From NCBI RefSeq assembly GCF_015674855.1, contig NZ_JADMLG010000014.1, positions 1-64,000 of the forward strand: a DNA stretch of 64,000 bases, written 5' to 3'. Below are positions 1-9,033 of the stretch, piece after piece. Both the position numbers and the translations under genes were made by a program. Position 1 is the first letter of the stretch; the number at the start of each line of letters is the position of its first letter. This DNA is from Nocardia bovistercoris (GTDB lineage Bacteria; Actinomycetota; Actinomycetes; Mycobacteriales; Mycobacteriaceae). The notes under the pieces are model-generated. The model ran no database searches and was not told the DNA's origin. It saw only the letters and a list, made by a program, of their open reading frames with translations.

Positions 1-78
1 GATGGGGTTGATAGGCCAGAACTGGAAGTCCGGTAACGGGTGTAGGTGACTGGTACTAATAGGCCGAGGGCTTACCAA
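1..78 (+). rRNA. 23S ribosomal RNA, 3' end (partial)
   Basis: The first bases carry the highly conserved 3' end of bacterial 23S rRNA, including ACTGGTACTAATAGGCCGAG near position 50-70. The gene starts outside the window. It is followed by about 150 bases of spacer and then 5S rRNA, the usual order of an rRNA operon. The exact 3' end is approximate. Confidence 0.93.
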
Positions 79-228
79 GACAAAGAATGTGCGTCCACTG
101 TGTGGTATCTGAAACAACACACGATCACCCCTTTCCCCGACCGGGGGGAGTGCGGGTCCGAGGAGTAGATCCGAGGTCCTGTACCGTTCCTGGTGTCGTG
201 GTGGTGGGGTGGTGGTTGGTTTCACAGT

Positions 229-346
229 GTTACGGCGGCTATAGCGGTAGGGAAACGCCCGGTCCCATTCCGAACCCGGAAGCTAAGCCTGCCAGCGCCG
301 ATGGTACTGCACTCGACAGGGTGTGGGAGAGTAGGACACCGCCGGA
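229..346 (+). rRNA. rrf: 5S ribosomal RNA
   Basis: The stretch has the actinobacterial 5S signature: TACGGCGGC near the 5' end, the conserved core GGGAAACGCCCGGTCCCATT, AACCCGGAAGCTAAGCC, and the complementary 3' end GTAGGACACCGCCGG. Length is about 118 nt, normal for 5S. It is the last gene of the rRNA operon and is followed at once by a strong hairpin. Confidence 0.95.
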
Positions 347-357
347 ACATCATTCGA

Positions 358-391
358 GTGTGGCCCCCGACCTTCTGGTCGGGGGCCACAC
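358..391 (+). terminator. rRNA operon terminator hairpin
   Basis: A perfect 15-bp inverted repeat (358-372 with 377-391) closes a 4-base TTCT loop, starting 12 bases after 5S. No long T-run follows, which is normal for high-GC actinobacterial terminators. Confidence 0.85.
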
Positions 392-657
392 CCATTTCAA
401 GACCATTTCCGCCGCTCCCAGCGCGATTCGTCGATGCTGGTCGGTTCTCGTTCCCTTCCCTTCGCCCGCTGTTTCCGGGACGAATCGAGCAGTGCGCTCT
501 CCCACGGCAGATCCTTCGCCTACCCACGATTCAGCCGCGTCGCGATGGGTATCGCGGCAGATGTTGTGTTCCGCGCGTCCCGAGTGTGATCGGAGTCCGG
601 ACTACCGGCCCGCTCCTTCGGGAGGCGGTGGCAGTGGGAAGGAGGCACAGTGGAGTG

Positions 658-1824
658 ATGTCGCCGTGGGAGGAACGGCACCCGTCCACGGTCTCGGACT
701 GGGACGACGCCCGTCGCAGGGCCCGACTGCGGGATACCCGCCGCGGGCCCGATCGCACGGCGTGGCGCCGGACCGGGACGATACTGGTGCGGGCGGCCGC
801 GCTGCTCGTCGTCGTGCTCGTCGTCTTCGTCCAGTACTGGTCGATCGACGTGGCGCCCGAACGCGCTCGGTTGGCCAGAACCGAGCCGTCGGTGCTGCCT
901 GTCGCGACACCGGCGGACGACAGGAACTGGGACACCGTCGTCGTCGACATGGTCGGGCTCGGCGGGCTCAATGCCAGTGACACCGCCGCGTCGTTGCCGT
1001 CGCTGCGCCGGATGGGTGTGGTGTGGGCGATCAGGTACGACAATCGCGGTATCGACACCAAGGTGATCGCGGAGTTGATCACCCGCGCGGCCGTGATGTC
1101 GGGCATGAAGAACGTGATCCTGGTCGGGCACAGCATGGGCGGGGTGATCGCCCTGGAGGTGGGCAAGCATATTCACACCGACGGTGACCGGCGACTGGTC
1201 GCGGTGCTGTTGGACTGCACGCCGATGGATTTGAACGCGGTCAGGACCGAGAGTCGCGGACGCGGCGAGGACATGGTGCGGTGGATGCGCTGGCTGCCGG
1301 GAGCGCGGGAGAGTCGCGGGCTGCGGATCGTGGTCGAGTCCTACGCGCGCAGAGAGCAATTCATGGATGTCTCGGAGTGGGGGCTGCCCGGTGTGCGCGG
1401 CGATCGGCTCGAGGGGGTGGTCGAGGAGGTCGTGCGGGAGAAGATCCTGTCCGAGGACGTGGCAAGCAACGGGTTGATCGAGGCGCAGTTCCTCGCGATC
1501 GTCGCGGGCGGCGCGGTCAACGATCTGCGCGCGCTGTCGGAGCCGGTGCACGGAAAGCCGCGTCCGGCCATCGTTTTCCTGCGTCCGCGCGATCCGTCGG
1601 CCGACAATGTCGTTGACGTCGCCTATTCGCACCGGGTGCTGGTCGATCAGGTCGGTGGCGAGGACGGTTCGCTGCTCGTGGCCTTCCCGCGCAATACCGG
1701 GCACGCCAATCCGCGGCAGCGACCTGCCGAATACAACCGGGTGATCACCGAGCAGGTATTGCCGTTCGTCCAGCGCTATCAGAACCAAGCGAGGGCGACG
1801 GGAACCTCCGCAGCACCGCGCTGA
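658..1824 (+). CDS. Membrane-anchored alpha/beta hydrolase
   Basis: Predicted hydrolase of 388 residues; substrate unknown. A charged cytoplasmic N-terminus is followed by one hydrophobic segment at about residues 41-60 (a signal anchor), so the catalytic part should face outside. The nucleophile elbow GHSMGG lies near residue 159, the classic alpha/beta-hydrolase serine, after a strand reading VILV. The start at 658 is chosen because AAGGAGG lies at 639-645; a GTG at 655 is equally possible, while the frame extends far upstream into the 5S gene and cannot be coding there. It stands alone between the rRNA operon and a transport operon. Could act as a lipase, esterase or thioesterase; motif evidence only. 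Confidence 0.8.
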   Translation: MSPWEERHPSTVSDWDDARRRARLRDTRRGPDRTAWRRTGTILVRAAALLVVVLVVFVQYWSIDVAPERARLARTEPSVLPVATPADDRNWDTVVVDMVGLGGLNASDTAASLPSLRRMGVVWAIRYDNRGIDTKVIAELITRAAVMSGMKNVILVGHSMGGVIALEVGKHIHTDGDRRLVAVLLDCTPMDLNAVRTESRGRGEDMVRWMRWLPGARESRGLRIVVESYARREQFMDVSEWGLPGVRGDRLEGVVEEVVREKILSEDVASNGLIEAQFLAIVAGGAVNDLRALSEPVHGKPRPAIVFLRPRDPSADNVVDVAYSHRVLVDQVGGEDGSLLVAFPRNTGHANPRQRPAEYNRVITEQVLPFVQRYQNQARATGTSAAPR

Positions 1825-1872
1825 GCGGAAGCTTTCGCGGCTTCGAGCAACCCCACAGTTCGAATCAGCGGA

Positions 1873-1907
1873 AATCAAACGGTATTACGGACCGGGCGGT
1901 TTTGATT
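1873..1907. promoter_or_regulatory. Inverted repeat upstream of the sulfonate-type operon
   Basis: AATCAAA at 1873-1879 pairs with TTTGATT at 1901-1907, just ahead of the transporter start at 1919. It lies in an unusually AT-rich patch for this genome and could be an operator or promoter element. The 21-base spacer is long, so this is tentative. Confidence 0.3.
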
Positions 1908-1918
1908 CAATCGCGCCT

Positions 1919-3013
1919 ATGTATCGACCACGCTCTTTCCCGGGCGGCCTCCGCGGCCGCGCTATCGCCGCGTTGCTCACCGTGGCCACCGTCGCGAGCC
2001 TCGGGCTCGCCGGGTGCGCGAGCAATGACGACCCGGTCGGTACCGGATCCGCCGATGCCCCGCTGCCGACCGAGGTCCCGGCGGGCACCACCCTGACCGT
2101 GGCCGACCAGTCCGAACGGCTCCAGCAGGCGCTGCGGCTGTCCGGCGAGCTGGACAAACTGCCGTTCAAGGTCGAATTCGCCAATTTCATCGGCGGACCG
2201 GCGATTCTCGAGGCGTTCCGCGCCGAGGCCGCCGACGTGGCACCGGTCGGCGACGTACCGCCCATCCACGCGCTGGCGGCCAAGCAGGACGTGCCGATCA
2301 TCGCCGCCTACCAGACCGCGCCCGAGGCGATGAAACTCGCGGTGGCGCCGGGGCGTTCGATCACCCGATTGGCGGATCTGAAGGGCAAGAAGATCGCCTA
2401 CGCCGAGGGCACCGCCCAGCAGGCCGCGGTGCTGCGCGCGCTGGACAAGGCGGGCTTGAAGACCGGCGACGTGGAACTGATCCGCTTGCAGCTCGCGGAG
2501 TTCCTCGACGCCGTGCGCACCGGACAGGTCGACGTCGCACCGCTGCTCGAGCCGAACGTCACGCGGTTCCTGCGCACTCAGGGAACCACGCTGATCCCGG
2601 ATGCCGAGACCACGGGGATCTATCCCGGCCTGGCGTATCTGTACGCGCGGCGCGCGGTGGTGCAGGACCCGGCCAAGGCCGCGGCGACCCGGCTGCTCGT
2701 GGCGGCCTACGTGCGCGCGTACCAGTGGGTGAACACGCATCCGCAGGAGTTCGCGCAGCGGTACTACGTGGACAACCAGAAGGTGAGTCCGGAGGACGCC
2801 AAGCGGATCGTGGAATCCTTCGGCGTCTTCACCTTCCCGCATCTGGATCAGGCGCTGGTGGATCGTCAGCAGTCCACCATCGATCTGATCGACGCGGCCG
2901 GTGAACTGCCCCGCAAGATCAAGGCCACCGACGGATTCGACCTGCGCTTCGACGCGGTCATCACGCAGACGGTGACCGAGATAGGCGCCTCGTTCGAACG
3001 GAAGAAGAGCTGA
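1919..3013 (+). CDS. ABC transporter substrate-binding lipoprotein (sulfonate/nitrate/taurine type)
   Basis: Periplasmic-type binding lipoprotein of 364 residues. A lipoprotein signal peptide ends in the lipobox LAGC with Cys33 as the lipidation site. The rest resembles the SsuA/TauA/NMT1 family: a GGPAILEAF-like anion-loop region, then a domain that ends in segments for recruiting TauT/SsuC permeases. It is the first gene of a tightly overlapping operon with permease, ATPase and an FMN monooxygenase, a context typical of alkanesulfonate or organosulfur uptake and desulfonation. The ligand cannot be read from sequence; nitrate, taurine or aromatic sulfonates are alternatives. Confidence 0.85.
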   Translation: MYRPRSFPGGLRGRAIAALLTVATVASLGLAGCASNDDPVGTGSADAPLPTEVPAGTTLTVADQSERLQQALRLSGELDKLPFKVEFANFIGGPAILEAFRAEAADVAPVGDVPPIHALAAKQDVPIIAAYQTAPEAMKLAVAPGRSITRLADLKGKKIAYAEGTAQQAAVLRALDKAGLKTGDVELIRLQLAEFLDAVRTGQVDVAPLLEPNVTRFLRTQGTTLIPDAETTGIYPGLAYLYARRAVVQDPAKAAATRLLVAAYVRAYQWVNTHPQEFAQRYYVDNQKVSPEDAKRIVESFGVFTFPHLDQALVDRQQSTIDLIDAAGELPRKIKATDGFDLRFDAVITQTVTEIGASFERKKS

Positions 3014-3885
3014 TGGCCATTCGCACCGTCGAGGCGGGATTCCTCGGCAGACTGCCCGTGTTGCGCCGCGCGGAGGCTGATCCGGTGCTCGCGCAGCGCA
3101 AACCGGGCCGTCGTCGGCTCGGGCCCGGGCGTCCGATCCCGTTCGGCATCGGGATCGGTCCCGTGCTGCTGGTGCTGGCCTGGGTGATCGGGTCGGCCAC
3201 GGGCAGTATCGACGCCGAGACGTTGCCCGCGCCGTGGACGGTGGCCGAGACCGCAGGCGACCTGATCGCCGACGGTCGCCTGCAATCGAATCTGCTCACC
3301 TCGCTGCAGCGGGCCGGGCTCGGGCTCGGCATCGGTGTGCTCGTCGGTCTGGTGCTCGCCCTGGTCGCGGGCCTGAGCCGGATCGGTGAGGCGCTGGTGG
3401 ACGGGCCGATCCAGATCAAGCGCGCGATTCCGACGCTGGCGCTGATCCCGCTGTTCATCGTGTGGTTCGGCATCGGCGAGGAGATGAAACTCATCGTCAT
3501 CACCACCAGCGTTGCGATCCCGATCTACATCAACACCCACGCCCAACTGCGCAGCGTGGACGCCCGCTATGTGGAATTGGCGCAGACCGTTGGACTTTCG
3601 CGTTGGGAGTTCGTCCGGCGGGTGGCGCTGCCCGGTTCGCTGCCCGGCTTCTTCACCGGCCTGCGGCTTGCGGTGACCATCGCGTGGCTGGCGCTTGTCG
3701 TGGTCGAGCAGGTCAACGCCACCAGCGGCATCGGCTATCTCATGACGCAGGCGCGCACCTACGGCCAGATCGATGTGATCGTGGTCGGCCTGGTGATCTA
3801 CGGCCTGCTCGGACTGTTCGGCGATATCGCCGTTCGGGTGTCGGAGAGGAGGGCGCTGTCGTGGCGACAGACGTTGGGAGGCTGA
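3013..3885 (+). CDS. ABC transporter permease (SsuC/TauC family)
   Basis: Integral-membrane permease of 290 residues, the normal size for SsuC/TauC. Several hydrophobic helices flank the cytoplasmic EAA-type loop (region around VELAQTVGLSRWEFVRRVALP), which docks to the ATPase. An N-terminal extension of about 40 charged residues precedes the first helix. Its ATG overlaps the stop of the binding-protein gene by one base, so the two are translationally coupled. It should move the same ligand as the binding protein across the inner membrane. Confidence 0.88.
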   Translation: MAIRTVEAGFLGRLPVLRRAEADPVLAQRKPGRRRLGPGRPIPFGIGIGPVLLVLAWVIGSATGSIDAETLPAPWTVAETAGDLIADGRLQSNLLTSLQRAGLGLGIGVLVGLVLALVAGLSRIGEALVDGPIQIKRAIPTLALIPLFIVWFGIGEEMKLIVITTSVAIPIYINTHAQLRSVDARYVELAQTVGLSRWEFVRRVALPGSLPGFFTGLRLAVTIAWLALVVVEQVNATSGIGYLMTQARTYGQIDVIVVGLVIYGLLGLFGDIAVRVSERRALSWRQTLGG

Positions 3886-4631
3886 GCGATTCCGGCAGCG
3901 TCGTGCGGCTGCGCAAGCTGAGCCGCGGCTTCGGTGAGCGGGTGGTGTTGCGTGACATCGACATCGATATCGCGCGCGGCGAGTTCGTCGCGCTGCTCGG
4001 GCGCAGTGGTTCCGGTAAGAGCACGCTGCTGCGGGCGCTGGCCGAACTCGACCACGACGTACCGGGTTCCGGTGAACTGACGGTGCCCGCCGAACGCGCC
4101 GTGGTGTTCCAGGATTCGCGGTTGCTGCCGTGGTCGCGGGTGCTGGAGAACGTGACGCTCGGGCTGCGCGGTTCCGACGCGGACGCCAGGGGGCGCACCG
4201 CGTTGGCCGAGGTCGGTCTCGCGGGGCGGGAGCGGGCCTGGCCCAAGGAGTTGTCCGGTGGTGAACAGCAGCGGGTCGCGTTGGCGCGCTCGCTGGTCAG
4301 GGAACCGCGACTGCTGCTCGCCGACGAACCCTTCGGCGCACTCGACGCGCTGACGCGGATCAAGATGCATGCCCTGTTGCAGGTGTTGTGCGCCGAACAC
4401 AAGCCCGCCGTCCTGCTGGTCACCCACGATGTCGACGAGGCCGTGCTGCTCGCCGACCGGGTGCTGGTCCTCGACGAGGGCCGCATCACCCTCGACCGGC
4501 GCGTCGACCTGCCGCGCCCGCGCCGCCACGGCGACCCCGAATTCGTCCGGCTGCGCGAAGCGCTGCTGGCCGGGCTCGGCGTCGACACCGTGCCATCGAA
4601 CTCTCGCGAGGAAGCGAAGACCGCCTCATGA
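3861..4631 (+). CDS. ABC transporter ATP-binding protein (SsuB/TauB family)
   Basis: ATPase of 256 residues that powers the upstream permease. Walker A GRSGSGKST, Q-loop FQDSRLLPW, signature LSGGEQQR, Walker B LLLADEP and switch His (VTHDVDEA) are all intact. The frame is open much further upstream, but the GTG at 3861 has a good ribosome site (GGAGAGGAGGG, 3843-3853) and gives a family-length protein. It overlaps the permease gene by 25 bp and shares ATGA with the following monooxygenase, so the four genes form one operon. Confidence 0.9.
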   Translation: MATDVGRLSDSGSVVRLRKLSRGFGERVVLRDIDIDIARGEFVALLGRSGSGKSTLLRALAELDHDVPGSGELTVPAERAVVFQDSRLLPWSRVLENVTLGLRGSDADARGRTALAEVGLAGRERAWPKELSGGEQQRVALARSLVREPRLLLADEPFGALDALTRIKMHALLQVLCAEHKPAVLLVTHDVDEAVLLADRVLVLDEGRITLDRRVDLPRPRRHGDPEFVRLREALLAGLGVDTVPSNSREEAKTAS

Positions 4632-5977
4632 CCGAGCTACGTCAGCTCAGCCTCAATGCCTTCATCTACCCCTCCGGACACCACGAGGCCGCCTGGCGGC
4701 ACCCGTGGAGCAGGCCGGACCGGATCTACGATGTGCGCTACTACCAGGAGATCGGGCGCACCGCGGAAGCCGCGAAACTGGACGCGGTGTTCTTCGCCGA
4801 CGGTCCGGCGCTGCGCACCGAGGTCAAGCACAACGCCGCCTCCGGACTCGAGCCGATTACGCTGCTGACCGCGATCGCCACCGCCACAACCCATCTCGGG
4901 TTGATCGCGACCGCGTCCACCACCTATTACGAGCCGTACAACCTGGCGCGGCTGTTCTCCACGCTCGACCACATCTCGGGCGGACGCGCGGGCTGGAACA
5001 TCGTCACCACCGGAACCGATCTGGCGGCGGCGAACTTCGGGCTCGACAGCCACCCCGACCACGCCGAACGTTACGCCAGGGCACGGGAATTCGTGGACGC
5101 GGTGGTCGCGCTGTGGGACAGCTGGGAGGACGACGCGATCGTGCTCGACCGCGAGTCCGGCGTGTACGCGGACACCGACAAGATCCACCGGATCGATTTC
5201 GCCGGTGCGTATTTGAAGGTGCGCGGGCCGTTCAACGCGCCGCGCACGCCGCAGGGGCGGCCGGTGCTCGTGCAGGCGGGCGCCTCCAACGAGGGGCGGG
5301 CGTTCGCGGGCAAGTACGCCGAGGCGATCTTCACCGCGCATCAGCGGCTCGAGGACGCGCAGGCGTTCTATGCCGACATCAAAGCCAAGGCGCGGGAATT
5401 CGGTCGCACGCCCGACCAGGTCAAGATCCTGCCCGGCATCAGTCCGTTCATCGCCGACACCGAGGCGGGCGCCAAGCGGCTCGAACGCGAGTTCAACGAG
5501 CTCACGGTGCCGGAATACGGGCTGAAGCAGCTCGAGGGACTGGCGAACACGAGTCTGCGGCATCTGGATCTCGACGAGCCGATTCCACTCGAATTGTTCA
5601 GTGACGCGGGCGATGTCACCGACAACGACCGCAGTCGCCGTCAGGTGGTCGCCGGTATCGTGCAGCGTGAGCGGCCCACCGTGCGCGGACTGCTGCACCG
5701 GCTCGCGGGTGCGCGCGGGCATCGGGTGTTCGCGGGGACCCCGGAGCAGGTGGCCGACACCATCGAGGAATGGTTCCGCGACGGCGCCGCCGACGGATTC
5801 AATGTCATGCCGCCCTACTATCCCGGCGGGCTCGAGGTGTTCGCCGAGTCGGTGGTGCCGATTCTGCAGCGGCGCGGCATCTTCCGCACCGAATACACCG
5901 GGACCACCCTGCGCGACCATTTCGGTCTCACCCGCCCGGAGAGCGGTTTCGCGCAGCAGCCCGCGCTGGCTCGGTGA
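4628..5977 (+). CDS. FMN-dependent monooxygenase, NtaA/SnaA/DszA (LLM class)
   Basis: Luciferase-like flavin monooxygenase of 449 residues, the length of the NtaA/SnaA/DszA/SoxA group. Family landmarks are visible: an N-terminal LNAF strand, FFADG, the segment TTYYEPYNLARLFSTLDH, SGGRAGWNIVTT, and PVLVQAGAS. Members use reduced FMN from a separate reductase and O2 to cleave C-S or C-N bonds. The ATGA overlap with the transporter ATPase ties it to uptake, so it probably oxidises the imported compound to release sulfur. No flavin reductase gene is next to it. The substrate is not determinable from sequence. Confidence 0.85.
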   Translation: MTELRQLSLNAFIYPSGHHEAAWRHPWSRPDRIYDVRYYQEIGRTAEAAKLDAVFFADGPALRTEVKHNAASGLEPITLLTAIATATTHLGLIATASTTYYEPYNLARLFSTLDHISGGRAGWNIVTTGTDLAAANFGLDSHPDHAERYARAREFVDAVVALWDSWEDDAIVLDRESGVYADTDKIHRIDFAGAYLKVRGPFNAPRTPQGRPVLVQAGASNEGRAFAGKYAEAIFTAHQRLEDAQAFYADIKAKAREFGRTPDQVKILPGISPFIADTEAGAKRLEREFNELTVPEYGLKQLEGLANTSLRHLDLDEPIPLELFSDAGDVTDNDRSRRQVVAGIVQRERPTVRGLLHRLAGARGHRVFAGTPEQVADTIEEWFRDGAADGFNVMPPYYPGGLEVFAESVVPILQRRGIFRTEYTGTTLRDHFGLTRPESGFAQQPALAR

Positions 5978-6002
5978 GTGCCGGAGCGTGCTGTAATGCC
6001 AT

Positions 6003-6043
6003 GGTCGGTGACCGGTCTTCCGTGCCGGGATCGGTCACCGACC
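6003..6043 (+). terminator. Hairpin after the monooxygenase gene
   Basis: A perfect 12-bp inverted repeat (6003-6014 with 6032-6043) with a 17-base loop lies 26 bases after the monooxygenase stop and just before the MFS gene. Most likely the terminator of the transport operon; it could also act as an operator for the MFS gene. Confidence 0.6.
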
Positions 6044-6059
6044 GTGTGGTGAGCAGCCG

Positions 6060-7277
6060 ATGAGCGGGTCCGCCCGCGTCGATCCCGAACTGTCGGAACC
6101 GTTTCCGCTGCGCAGGCTGACGTGGACGGTGTTCGTGCCGATGGCGGTCTACAGCACCGGGTACGGCGCGGCGGCGCCGATGTACGTGCTGCGCGCGCTC
6201 GACCTGGGCGTTTCGGCGGCCGCGGCGGGCATCATCGTGGCGCTCACCGGGTTGGGGATGGTGCTCGCGGATCTGCCCGCCGGTTCGATCGTGGCGCGCA
6301 TCGGGGAACGCGGGGCGGTCGCGGCGGGGTCGCTGGTCGGCGTGGTCGGTGTGGTGGCGGCCGCTTGCGCGCCGAATATCGGGATGTTCGCGGTCGGGAT
6401 GGTGTTGATCGGGGTGTCCGGGGCTGTGTGGGGGCTGGCGCGGCAGTCGTATCTGGTTGCGGTGGTGCCGCGTGCGCGACGCGGTCGCGCGTTGTCGTTG
6501 ATGGCGGGGGCCTCGCGGTTCGGTACGTTCTGCGGTCCGTTTCTCGGGGCGGGGCCGGTGCACGCGGTCGGGCCGAACGGTGCGCTGTGGTTGCAGCTCG
6601 GTGCGACGGTGGTGTCGGCGGCCGCCATGATGTCGATCGCTACGCCCGACGGGGAGCGTGCCGATGCCTCGGAACGGTCCATGTCGGTGGTGATCGCCGA
6701 GAACCGCAGGGTGCTGGGGACTTTGGGGGCGGCGGCGTTGGTGACCGGTGCGGCTCGGGCGGCTCGGGTGACGTTGCTGCCGTTGTGGGCCGCGCATGTC
6801 GGGGTCGGTGCGGCTACCACCAGTCTGATCTTCGGCGTGGCCGGTGCGGTGGACGTGGTGATGTCGTATCCGGCGGGGGTGTGGATCGATCGGTATGGCA
6901 GGCGGGCGACCGGTGTTCCCGCGATGGTCCTGTTCGCGGTCGGGTACGGGCTGCTGCCGCTGACCTCGACCGCGGTGACGGTCGGTGCGGCGGCGGTGGT
7001 GCTCGGTGTCGCCAACGGACTCAGCAACGGGTTGATCATGACCGTTGGGGCCGATGTGGCGCCGGTGGGGAAGCGGGCCGAATTTCTCGGGGCGTGGCGG
7101 TTGGCCCACGATCTCGGCTATCTCTTCGGGCCGGTCGCCGTGGGGGTTGTCGGGGCGGTGGCACTCGGAGGCGCGGCGGTTGTGGTGGCGGTGGTGTCGG
7201 TTGCGGGGGCGGAGGCGATGCGGCGGTGGTTCCCCGGGGTGCCCGCGGGTGGGGATGTGGTGTCGCGGAAGTTGTGA
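6060..7277 (+). CDS. MFS transporter
   Basis: Major facilitator superfamily permease of 405 residues with about 12 hydrophobic segments. The loop between helices 2 and 3 carries DLPAGSIVARIGERG, a form of the MFS motif GxLaDrxGrr, and a second copy (DRYGRR) follows in the C-terminal half, the usual two-fold symmetry. Substrate is unknown; this size and layout fits drug or metabolite exporters. It converges with the biotin regulator gene, 25 bp away, so it is probably not functionally tied to biotin. Codon use is GC-rich like its neighbours. Confidence 0.82.
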   Translation: MSGSARVDPELSEPFPLRRLTWTVFVPMAVYSTGYGAAAPMYVLRALDLGVSAAAAGIIVALTGLGMVLADLPAGSIVARIGERGAVAAGSLVGVVGVVAAACAPNIGMFAVGMVLIGVSGAVWGLARQSYLVAVVPRARRGRALSLMAGASRFGTFCGPFLGAGPVHAVGPNGALWLQLGATVVSAAAMMSIATPDGERADASERSMSVVIAENRRVLGTLGAAALVTGAARAARVTLLPLWAAHVGVGAATTSLIFGVAGAVDVVMSYPAGVWIDRYGRRATGVPAMVLFAVGYGLLPLTSTAVTVGAAAVVLGVANGLSNGLIMTVGADVAPVGKRAEFLGAWRLAHDLGYLFGPVAVGVVGAVALGGAAVVVAVVSVAGAEAMRRWFPGVPAGGDVVSRKL

Positions 7278-7302
7278 TGGTGGTCGTGTTCGAGTGGACG
7301 GG

Positions 7303-7887
7303 TCAGCGGGCGTGGGTGCCGAGGAGGTGGCGGATGCCGCCTACGAACAGGTTCAGGGCGAAGTCGAATCGGGCTGTGGGGTTGGTGGTTTCGTCCAGGG
7401 GGGAGGTGGTCTCGGGGAGGGCGCCCGCGGAGTCCATTTGGATGCGGGACTGTTCGTCCACGGTGTGGCCCAGTACGTAGTAGAGGAGGGTGTAGGCGGT
7501 GGATTCGGCTTCCTGGCGCGGCATTCCGGCGCGGAGTACGGCGCTGACCATGCGTTCGCGGCCTTTGCTCGTGGTCAGGCGGGAGGCGTAGGTGGCCGAG
7601 ACGAGTTCGGCGCCGTCTCGGTAGGCCAGTAGGCAGTCGCGGAGGCGGTGGGCCAGTTCGGTGAGCTGGTCGGGCCAGTCGGCGGTGGTGACCGGGTCGT
7701 CCATGGGGGTGAGGATTCGGTCGGCCACGGCGCCGAGGAGGGCCTGTTTGTTGGGGAAGTGCCAGTAGAGGGCGCCGGGTTGGACCTGGAGTGAGGCGGC
7801 GAGGCGCCGCATCGTCAGGTCGGCCAGTCCGTATCCGTCGAGTATGGCGATCGCGCCATCGACGACGTCCGCTCTGTGCAACTGCAC
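7303..7887 (-). CDS. bioQ: TetR-family repressor, BioQ-like biotin regulator
   Basis: TetR-family regulator, 194 residues from the chosen start. The N-terminal helix-turn-helix reads LTMRRLAASLQVQPGALYWH followed by FPNKQALL, typical of the family. The GTG at 7887 is preferred over upstream starts because GGGAGG lies 6 bases before it; a TTG start at 7947 would run through the operator. It is divergent from bioB, and the gap holds TGAAC-N3-GTTCA, very close to the TGAAC-N3-GTTAC site reported for corynebacterial BioQ. BioQ represses biotin genes when biotin is plentiful. The identification rests on position and operator, not on a full alignment. Confidence 0.75.
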   Translation of the reverse strand: MQLHRADVVDGAIAILDGYGLADLTMRRLAASLQVQPGALYWHFPNKQALLGAVADRILTPMDDPVTTADWPDQLTELAHRLRDCLLAYRDGAELVSATYASRLTTSKGRERMVSAVLRAGMPRQEAESTAYTLLYYVLGHTVDEQSRIQMDSAGALPETTSPLDETTNPTARFDFALNLFVGGIRHLLGTHAR

Positions 7888-7933
7888 GAGTCGCCTCCCG
7901 GTGTTTGACTCCCTGTCCGGCGCTACCCTAGCC

Positions 7934-7946
7934 TGAACACCGTTCA
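7934..7946. promoter_or_regulatory. BioQ-type operator palindrome
   Basis: TGAAC (7934-7938), spacer ACC, GTTCA (7942-7946): a perfect 5-3-5 palindrome between the divergent TetR gene and bioB. It matches the 13-bp palindromic form described for actinobacterial BioQ sites and could control both genes. Confidence 0.75.
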
Positions 7947-7986
7947 AGTTGCACGGCCACCTCGGCCGGACGAAGGGATTCGCACC

Positions 7987-9024
7987 GTGACGCAGGCATC
8001 CGTGACCCCCGCGCGGCCCACCTCGGCCGACGCCGACATTCTCGCCGTCGCCCGTGAGCAGGTGCTCGAGGGCGGCGAAGGGCTGAGCCAGGAGCAGACC
8101 CTAGAGGTGCTGCGCCTCGGGGACGACCGGCTCGAGGAACTGCTCGCGCTCGCCCACGAGGTCCGGATGCGGTGGTGCGGTCCCGAGGTCGAGGTCGAGG
8201 GCATCATCTCGCTCAAGACGGGCGGTTGCCCGGAGGACTGCCATTTCTGCTCGCAGTCGGGGCTCTTCCAGTCGCCGGTGCGCGCCGCTTGGCTCGACAT
8301 TCCGAGCCTGGTCGAGGCCGCCAAGCAGACCGCGAAGACCGGCGCGACCGAGTTCTGCATCGTCGCCGCCGTGCGCGGTCCCGACGAGCGGCTGATGGCG
8401 CAGGTCGCCGCGGGTGTCGAGGCGATTCGCAACGAGGTCGACATCCAGGTCGCCTGCTCGCTCGGCATGCTCACGCAGGAGCAGGTCGAACAGCTCGCCG
8501 CGATGGGTGTGCACCGGTACAACCACAACCTGGAGACCGCCGAGTCGTACTTCCCGAACGTGGTCACCACCCACACCTGGGCCGAACGCTGGGACACCCT
8601 GCGCATGGTGCGCGAGGCCGGTATGGAGGTCTGCTGCGGCGGCATCCTCGGGATGGGCGAAACGCTGGAGCAGCGCGCGGAATTCGCCGCGAACCTGGCC
8701 GCGCTCGACCCGGACGAGGTGCCGCTGAACTTCCTCAACCCGCGCCCAGGCACCCCCTTCGGCGACCTCGAGGTCCTGCCCGCCGCCGACGCGCTGCGCG
8801 CGGTCGCCGCCTTCCGACTCGCGTTGCCGCGCACCATGTTGCGGTTCGCGGGCGGTCGTGAGATCACCCTCGGCGATCTGGGCGCGCGGCAGGGCATCCT
8901 CGGCGGCATCAACGCCGTCATCGTCGGCAACTACCTCACCACCCTCGGGCGGCCCGCCGAAGCCGACCTCGATCTGCTCGGCGAGCTGAAGATGCCGATC
9001 AAGGCGCTCAACGAAACGCTGTGA
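7987..9024 (+). CDS. bioB: Biotin synthase
   Basis: Radical-SAM enzyme converting dethiobiotin to biotin by sulfur insertion; 345 residues. The radical-SAM cluster motif CPEDCHFC (CxxxCxxC) is intact and is preceded by LKTGG. Other BioB landmarks are YNHNLETAESYFP, CCGGILGMGET and the C-terminal NYLTTLGRP. GTG start with GAAGGGA upstream. First gene of bioB-bsaP-DUF2567, downstream of the BioQ-type palindrome. The auxiliary protein encoded next is needed by actinobacterial biotin synthases of this type according to recent mycobacterial work. Confidence 0.97.
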   Translation: MTQASVTPARPTSADADILAVAREQVLEGGEGLSQEQTLEVLRLGDDRLEELLALAHEVRMRWCGPEVEVEGIISLKTGGCPEDCHFCSQSGLFQSPVRAAWLDIPSLVEAAKQTAKTGATEFCIVAAVRGPDERLMAQVAAGVEAIRNEVDIQVACSLGMLTQEQVEQLAAMGVHRYNHNLETAESYFPNVVTTHTWAERWDTLRMVREAGMEVCCGGILGMGETLEQRAEFAANLAALDPDEVPLNFLNPRPGTPFGDLEVLPAADALRAVAAFRLALPRTMLRFAGGREITLGDLGARQGILGGINAVIVGNYLTTLGRPAEADLDLLGELKMPIKALNETL

Positions 9025-9033
9025 GCGAAGACC

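Noticed and set aside
193..657. An N-terminal extension of the hydrolase into the 5S region
   Set aside because: The upstream part overlaps 5S rRNA and the terminator; a good ribosome site precedes 655/658.
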